26,324 bases of DNA. It comes from Candidatus Caenarcanales bacterium. Its GTDB lineage: Bacteria; Cyanobacteriota; Vampirovibrionia; LMEP-6097. The DNA lies in the NCBI GenBank assembly GCA_022447685.1, contig JAKVAO010000033.1, positions 1 to 26,324 of the forward strand, in the 5' to 3' direction. Made by a program: the position numbers and the translations under genes. The notes under the pieces were generated by a model. The model ran no database searches and was not told the DNA's origin. It saw nothing but the letters and a program-made list of their open reading frames with translations. The stretch's first letter is position 1; the number at the start of each line of letters is the position of its first letter. Shown in pieces: positions 22,601 through 26,324 of this stretch.

Positions 22601-23650
22601 GAAAATATAAAAGAGATTAAAGCTGGCTACTTATCGCATGTTATCCATAAATTAGCTACTTTAATCTTGAAATATAATGCAGTAATTGTGTTAGAGGATT
22701 TAAACCTCGGCTTTAAGCAATCTAGAATTAAGGTTGAGAAGCAAGTTTATCAAAAATTTGAGCATGCTTTAATTGAAAAATTGAATCTTTTAACTTTAAA
22801 AGATGAAAAGTTGATTGAAGAATTTAGTTTATCTGACTCTGGAAGAGTTTCTAGTCCTTTACAATTAGCACCAGTCGTTAAAACTTTAAAGGATATAAAA
22901 AAACAGACAGGAATACTTTTTTATGTGAATCCTGCTCATACCTCTAAGATAGATCCTTTGACTGGCTTTGTTAATTTAGTAGATTGGAGATATAAAAATA
23001 AGCAAGAAGCTAAATCTTTAATTTCTAAGTTCGATGATTTTTATTATGATTCTTCTAAAGATTTGTTTTTTATAGAATTTGATTATAAAAAAATAGCTCC
23101 CAAAAAAAATGCAGGTAGTAAAACCAAGTGGAAGCTCGCTACCCATGGTGAAGAAAGACTTTTCTTTAATAGTAAAGAGCGTCAGGCAGAGTCTTTCAAC
23201 GTTAATGAGAAATTGAAAGAACTTTTCAAATCTAATTCTATAGACTTTGAAAATTCTAATAACTTACTTGAAGACATTTTACTAGATGAGCATGATGCAA
23301 GTTTTTATAGTAACTTCTTGTTTAATATGAGATTACTTACAAGTTTAAGACATAGTGATAGTAAGGAAAAAGATTTTATCTTATCTCCAGTTCATTCTGA
23401 AGATGGATTTTTCAATAGTGAGGAAGTTAGAGAGAAGTATTGTGGTGATATAACAAAAGCCCCTCTCCCAGTGGATTCTGATGCAAATGGAGCCTATCAT
23501 ATAGCCCTTAAAGGTCTCTATTGCTTAGAAAAAATTAATGAAACAGATTATGGTGAGAGACTAGATTTGACGATAAGCAACGATGAGTGGTTTAACTACG
23601 CTCAGGAAAAAGCTTGTGGAAGTCAATATACCAATCTCGTATCTAAATGA
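19670..23650 (+). CDS. cas12a: Type V-A CRISPR effector nuclease Cas12a (Cpf1)
   Basis: 1326 residues, full length. Cas12a trims its own pre-crRNA and, guided by crRNA, cuts DNA next to a T-rich PAM with one RuvC site. The N-terminus NKFSLSKTLRFELRPYGET is typical. The PAM-contact region KPYKKEKIKINF then SGWSVSKERDN and GKYYLGIL (about 579-625) keeps the conserved lysine. RNA-processing residues align as His838, Lys847 and Lys863 (IIKDRRFTQDKFFFHVP). RuvC carboxylates are Asp912 (GIDRGEKNLLYY), Glu1009 (VLEDLNLGFK) and Asp1271 (DSDANGAYHIALKG), and Arg1227 matches the Nuc-lobe arginine. All catalytic residues are present, so it should be active. The ATG appears leaderless. cas4 begins within its last codons. 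It is not one of the well-known orthologues as far as I can tell. Confidence 0.97.
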   Translation: MQSIYKDLTNKFSLSKTLRFELRPYGETEKSLDEFKNQYYKDLVERDLERAEDYKVAKKLIDKAHQDFINSALAELTKHDLKINEAFKLYKKTKVTFSGDKNNLKANQEFQEERRKNVKEWETLQKTLRKQICKLIFNSKEKKELFGKEVIEKVLPEKNLTGEERKVVSNFKGFTTYFSGFNQNRENIYKDDGSTAISFRIINDNLPKYFENIIDLEKIKASHKELFDDLEKDFSDELKQIMNLDNYLLFTSQEGIQIYNSILGKDFKDENQKEGLNQRINLYKQKNNLKINKLKPLFGQILSDKEEKKIEMIESDQELITTLKDFQSRAMLIKDNFLESIKNIENSSNENLFLKSMHLQDLSAKLFKNWSFIKDALLANAESKLGIENVDKKEAKLIKKAYDNFKKNLEDGNKDKAIYYSFAEIEEAIRFYISSLDNYEDHGYVSLKKYFLDSKDLDSDMSLGELILKNTAELETKILSLNELNKNRRLPKSENDLGGEGYQQVKTIQDYLNSFMNLIHYFKPLHLVHKRELISIPEKDAHFYDDFEKSYLELEELLVPVYNKVRNYVTKKPYKKEKIKINFDNGHLLSGWSVSKERDNLGTLFIKDGKYYLGILNKKHNKIFDFSNSETAYKAEAKNGEEAFQKVLYYYLAGPNKMLPKVFFANSNLERFSASEEILRIRNHSSFTKGGEPQKGFEKKEFNIHDCHKMIDFYKDCLAKHDDWAIFNFKFKKTSEYHDISEFYKDVSDQAYQIKFSNIGKSYIDICVKENKLFLFEIYNKDFSTEKKPGGKDNLHTMYWKEVFEPWLRGDFSTHKLNGEAEIFYRAKSIKLSDTTIHKKGELVNNKNPLNPKSKTLNYEIIKDRRFTQDKFFFHVPTSLNHRAGDTIVPRFNDDVNNLIKNNPDVNIIGIDRGEKNLLYYTVINQKGEILEQNSLNIIKSTYRDKDGEKTVKFDYKEKLDEKEKERLEARKFWGTIENIKEIKAGYLSHVIHKLATLILKYNAVIVLEDLNLGFKQSRIKVEKQVYQKFEHALIEKLNLLTLKDEKLIEEFSLSDSGRVSSPLQLAPVVKTLKDIKKQTGILFYVNPAHTSKIDPLTGFVNLVDWRYKNKQEAKSLISKFDDFYYDSSKDLFFIEFDYKKIAPKKNAGSKTKWKLATHGEERLFFNSKERQAESFNVNEKLKELFKSNSIDFENSNNLLEDILLDEHDASFYSNFLFNMRLLTSLRHSDSKEKDFILSPVHSEDGFFNSEEVREKYCGDITKAPLPVDSDANGAYHIALKGLYCLEKINETDYGERLDLTISNDEWFNYAQEKACGSQYTNLVSK

Positions 23651-24176
23651 TTTCATATTTTGTCCAAGGTCAATTTACTATCATCAATTGTATGGAAATT
23701 TTGAGACAAGGCTGTATCAAGAAAATGATCAAATAGAAGGTATTCTTGCCCACGAAATAATTGATGAGCAGAGGTATTCAATATCAAAAAAAATTCTCCA
23801 AGGTGTTGATGTTTACTGCTCTAGATATGGAATTCATGGAAAAATAGATACTTTTGACATTAGCAAAGGCTTATTAACTGAACGTAAGAAGAAGATCGTG
23901 ACTCTTTACGATGGTTATATTTTTCAAGTCTACGCTCAATATTTTGCTTTGCAGGAAATGGGACACAAAGTTAGTAGCTTAAAACTTTATAGCATGGACG
24001 ATAATAAAAATTATTATATAAAACGCCCAGAAGATGACCCTAGAAGGCATTTTGAGTTTGAACAATTAATCGAGAATATGAAAAATTTTTGTATAGATGG
24101 AGAAAATTTCTATACAAACCCAAATAAATGTGAAAGATGTATTTATAAAAATTTGTGTGATTATTCAAAATGTTAA
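23583..24176 (+). CDS. cas4: Cas4 nuclease of CRISPR adaptation
   Basis: A RecB-type nuclease with a [4Fe-4S] cluster that trims prespacers and selects the PAM together with Cas1-Cas2. Numbered from ATG 23583: Cys27 (FIFCPRSIYY), His57 (GILAHEIID), Asp89 (HGKIDTFD), Glu100 and Lys102 (LTERKKK), the QVYAQYFALQ motif, and C-terminal Cys183, Cys186, Cys192 and Cys197. The cluster probably uses Cys27 with three of the last four. The true start may be GTG 23616, giving MEVNIPISYLNDF: AGGA lies eight bases before it, and family members begin near that point. Either start overlaps the cas12a 3' end (68 or 35 bases), and the stop overlaps cas1, so the genes form one operon. Confidence 0.92.
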   Translation: MSGLTTLRKKLVEVNIPISYLNDFIFCPRSIYYHQLYGNFETRLYQENDQIEGILAHEIIDEQRYSISKKILQGVDVYCSRYGIHGKIDTFDISKGLLTERKKKIVTLYDGYIFQVYAQYFALQEMGHKVSSLKLYSMDDNKNYYIKRPEDDPRRHFEFEQLIENMKNFCIDGENFYTNPNKCERCIYKNLCDYSKC

Positions 24177-25138
24177 GTTTACCTGACTTTAAAGAAAAAA
24201 CTATTATTTTTGCTTTCTTGAGCAGGGAAGATAGGCTGAATTTCAAAAACGATAATGTAGTTATTAGAAATAATGGAAAGATTATTCATCAATCTAGTTG
24301 CTACCGTCTTTTTGCTCTATTTATAGTTGGGCATACTAGTGTTACTACTGGATTGATTCATCGAGCAAAAAAATTTGGCTTTGCGATAATCTTTCTGACT
24401 CATAGCCTAAAGTATTATGCTTCTTGGAATGCACAAACAGAAGGAAATACTTTACTCCGTGAAAAGCAGTACAGGTATGATTCTCCTGAGATAGCAAATT
24501 ATTTAGTTTTTAATAAAATAGCAGGGCAAATAGATAATTTGAAGCAAATGAGGATGAAAACTAATGCTGTAAATGGTGCAATTCAAGTCTTACAGCAATT
24601 ACAAAGTAGATTAAATAGCTATGACTTGCCCCTAGAGAGTCTGCTGGGTGTAGAAGGTAATGCTTCAAAAATCTACTTTCAAGAAATGTTTAGAGATTAT
24701 AACTGGACAGGTAGAAAACCTCGTGTGAAGCATGATCTTATAAACTCCTTAATGGATTTTGGCTATACTTTACTTTTCAATATGGTAGAAGCTTTGCTTA
24801 GACTATATGGTTTTGATGTTTATAAAGGTGTCTATCATAAAGAGTTTTATCAAAGAAAGTCTTTAGTTTGTGATCTAGTAGAGCCTTTTAGACCATTGAT
24901 AGACTACCGGATTAGAAAAGCATTTAATCTTGGTCAAGTTGATGAGAATGATTTTATGAAAATCCAAGGTCAGTACAAACTTTCATGGAAAAACAGTAGC
25001 AAATATTCGAGTTGGTTACTTAAAGAACTTATAGATCATAAAATTCCAATTTTTCAATTTATTCAGTCTTACTATAGATCATTTTTAAGAGAAAAGGAGA
25101 TTCAGGATTATCCTGTTTTTAAGAAAGAATGCTTATAG
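24170..25138 (+). CDS. cas1: Cas1 integrase
   Basis: 322 residues, normal length. With Cas2 it inserts new spacers at the leader end of the array. The metal-binding residues of the Cas1 integrase site are Glu162 (LLGVEGNASKIYF), His223 (YKGVYHKEF) and Asp235/Glu238 (SLVCDLVEPFRPLID). The N-terminal beta domain (TIIFAFLS to GHTSVTTGLI) and the helical C-terminal lobe are complete. The start overlaps the cas4 end by seven bases and the end overlaps cas2 by ten, so translation is coupled through the operon. Confidence 0.95.
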   Translation: MLSLPDFKEKTIIFAFLSREDRLNFKNDNVVIRNNGKIIHQSSCYRLFALFIVGHTSVTTGLIHRAKKFGFAIIFLTHSLKYYASWNAQTEGNTLLREKQYRYDSPEIANYLVFNKIAGQIDNLKQMRMKTNAVNGAIQVLQQLQSRLNSYDLPLESLLGVEGNASKIYFQEMFRDYNWTGRKPRVKHDLINSLMDFGYTLLFNMVEALLRLYGFDVYKGVYHKEFYQRKSLVCDLVEPFRPLIDYRIRKAFNLGQVDENDFMKIQGQYKLSWKNSSKYSSWLLKELIDHKIPIFQFIQSYYRSFLREKEIQDYPVFKKECL

Positions 25139-25404
25139 TTTCATATGATATTTCTGATGATAAGTTGAGAACTAAGTTTTCTAAATTTCTAGAGAAATTT
25201 GGTTATAGGCTCCAATACTCAGTTTTTCAACTGAAACAAAGCCCAAGTTTATTAAATAATATAATTACTGAAATTAATGGGCGCTTTAAACCTAAGTTTA
25301 CTCAAGCTGATAGTATTATTATTTTTGATCTTAGCCAACAATGTAAAGTTCATAAATATGGCTATGCAAGGAATGATGATGAAGATTTAATTATAATCGG
25401 GTAA
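25129..25404 (+). CDS. cas2: Cas2, structural partner of Cas1
   Basis: 91 residues of a ferredoxin-like fold. MLIVSYDIS with Asp7 is the typical first strand, followed by the FLEKFGYRLQYSVFQLK helix-strand unit. It dimerises and bridges two Cas1 dimers in spacer integration. The start lies inside the cas1 3' end. It is the last gene of the operon, 143 bp before the first repeat. Confidence 0.93.
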   Translation: MLIVSYDISDDKLRTKFSKFLEKFGYRLQYSVFQLKQSPSLLNNIITEINGRFKPKFTQADSIIIFDLSQQCKVHKYGYARNDDEDLIIIG

Positions 25405-25547
25405 AATATTAATATGTCTTTTATGCTTGGGTTTGCAAACCTATAGTCTTAATGAGATATTTTACTGTTTGATTAATGGATGCTTTTTATATTAGTGTTG
25501 ATTTAGTTGGTAATTTGTTGATTGAGACCCTAGATCTGGAAATTCGT
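25405..25547 (+). promoter_or_regulatory. CRISPR leader
   Basis: 143 bp of AT-rich, gene-free DNA between cas2 and the first repeat. New spacers should enter next to its right end and the pre-crRNA promoter should lie in it (TATATT at about 25489-25494 is a candidate -10). A perfect 12-base palindrome GGTTTGCAAACC lies at 25430-25441; it has no loop and no U-tract, so it is not an obvious terminator. Confidence 0.6.
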
Positions 25548-25714
25548 CCTTAAAAGATATATCAAATTTCTACTAATGTAGATTTGTGTCCTTTTGTTTG
25601 ATGACCTCACCTTAAAAGATATATCAAATTTCTACTAATGTAGATAAATACGAAGCCTAATACACATAAGCCCTTAAAAGATATATCAAATTTCTACTAA
25701 TGTAGATTACAAGA
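25548..25714 (+). CRISPR. Type V-A CRISPR array: three repeats, two full spacers, third spacer cut by an IS
   Basis: Three identical 36-base repeats lie at 25548-25583, 25610-25645 and 25672-25707. Each begins CCTTAAAAG and ends AATTTCTACTAATGTAGAT, with the Cas12a crRNA hairpin UCUAC/GUAGA and loop UAAU. Spacers at 25584-25609 and 25646-25671 are both 26 bases. After repeat 3 only seven bases (TACAAGA) precede the terminus of an IS3-family element at 25715. No spacer matches anything I can see in the window. The repeats are on the same strand as cas genes, with the leader at the cas2 side. Confidence 0.97.
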
Positions 25715-26324
25715 TGTCAACCCCTCGAATTAGGAAGCCAGTTTATGTAGAGGAATAATATTATCAAGTCCAGCCTCAGAATTAGACTTATCTTCAAGAG
25801 ATTTTTTGTTAGAAAAATCTCTTGAAAACTCCATGGGAGACATTTTAAGAGCAGAATGAATTCTCTCAGTATTGTAGTAATGAATTGTTTGTGCCACAGA
25901 TTCAAACAACTCACCGGGACAATTTAAATTCCTAATCTCACCCAAATCTTCTTTAAAACCTCTGTAGTAGGACTCTTGAAAGCCATTTCTCCATGGAGAT
26001 GCTTTAGGGCTCATAGATATCTTGATTTCATATGACTCTAAAATTTCTCGATAAGCTCTACTCCTATACTCTGAACCTTGGTCTGAGTGGGAGATTGAAG
26101 GTACATTTCCTGTATTCTGTACAGCTTTGCGAAAAGCTTCAAGAATAAAATCCGTATCGTGAGTGTCTGATAAATTCCAGCCTACTATTTCTCTAGTAAA
26201 GACATCAATATATGTACAGAGATAGTAATCCTTACTTTGAAATTTAAGATAGGTAAAATCAGTTGCCCAAACTACATTTGGAGCTATTACAGATAAATCT
26301 TTAGTTAGATTGGGGATCTTGATT
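25715..26324 (-). mobile_element. IS3-family insertion sequence inside the CRISPR array (far end outside window)
   Basis: The terminus reads TGTCAACCCC at 25715-25724, i.e. ...GGGGTTGACA on the transposase strand, the TG...CA end type of the IS3 family. The transposase stop lies 15 bases inside. The element starts seven bases after repeat 3, so it interrupts what should be spacer 3. The other end and any 3-4 bp target duplication lie beyond the window. Confidence 0.75.
25730..26324 (-). CDS. IS3-family transposase OrfB, C-terminal part (5' end outside window)
   Basis: The minus-strand frame is open to the window edge; the visible ~197 residues are the rve/DDE integrase core. The first Asp is in VVWATDFTYLKF, the second in SHSDQGSEYRS, and the Glu in WRNGFQESYYRGFKEDLG, followed by the HYYNTERIHSALKMSPMEF end typical of IS3/IS150-type OrfB. 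It would usually be made as an OrfAB fusion by -1 frameshifting; that region is outside. A Met at 26014 lies inside the core domain and is not the real start. No stop or frameshift is seen, so the copy may be active. Confidence 0.92.
   Translation of the reverse strand, partial: IKIPNLTKDLSVIAPNVVWATDFTYLKFQSKDYYLCTYIDVFTREIVGWNLSDTHDTDFILEAFRKAVQNTGNVPSISHSDQGSEYRSRAYREILESYEIKISMSPKASPWRNGFQESYYRGFKEDLGEIRNLNCPGELFESVAQTIHYYNTERIHSALKMSPMEFSRDFSNKKSLEDKSNSEAGLDNIIPLHKLAS

Noticed and set aside
25430..25441. GGTTTGCAAACC palindrome as terminator of the cas operon
   Set aside because: It has no loop and no following U-tract, so it is kept only as a leader feature.
1..26324. Alternative genetic code (TGA as Gly or Trp)
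   Set aside because: TGA ends cas12a, the HIRAN gene and others at the expected positions, and no conserved protein contains an internal TGA.

Overview
The window is AT-rich bacterial chromosome read with the standard code (TGA acts as a stop, for example at the end of cas12a). Class I ribonucleotide reductase, an F1 ATP synthase subunit, UMP kinase, a histidine-biosynthesis amidotransferase and a heptose-phosphate nucleotidyltransferase point to a free-living diderm with LPS-like sugars, more complete than a typical CPR genome. I cannot assign the phylum from this sequence.

Layout. 1-558: right end of an IS66-family element. 605-8884: an EF-hand/repeat protein, a short lone ATP synthase epsilon subunit, an aldose 1-epimerase, two unrecognised minus-strand genes and a GH1 beta-glucosidase. 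9062-13497: nrdB with a likely NrdR box pair, a very strong bidirectional terminator, an unknown protein, an mnmD-like methyltransferase plus MAPEG membrane protein pair, a secreted protein, and pyrH. 13525-17897 (minus strand): small membrane/unknown proteins, hisH, a batE-like/batD pair and rfaE2. 17959-19198: an accessory patch with a truncated HipA/CtkA-type kinase, a HipN-like/HIRAN protein and an orphan HicB. 19199-25714: a type V-A CRISPR-Cas locus, cas12a-cas4-cas1-cas2-leader-array, with three identical 36-nt repeats and two 26-nt spacers. 25715-26324: an IS3-family element that appears to have inserted into the third spacer.

The most interesting signal lies between hicB and cas12a. 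An isolated exact 19-nt copy of the 3' processed half of the CRISPR repeat sits there on the minus strand (19262-19280). The first six bases after it, AACACA, occur in the cas12a promoter right behind a TTTA PAM (19623-19632), over the presumed -35 region, and the resemblance continues with one bulge and one mismatch. This is the expected layout of a cas-regulating crRNA-like RNA (CreR, from a 'modulatory mini-CRISPR') that would lead Cas12a to repress its own promoter. A small divergent ORF (36 codons) lies in the same intergenic region.

A second window-wide pattern is that about ten genes, including cas12a, have a -10-like hexamer only 6-11 nt before the start codon and no Shine-Dalgarno sequence. 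This suggests leaderless or near-leaderless transcripts, while other genes here carry clear GGAGG-type sites.
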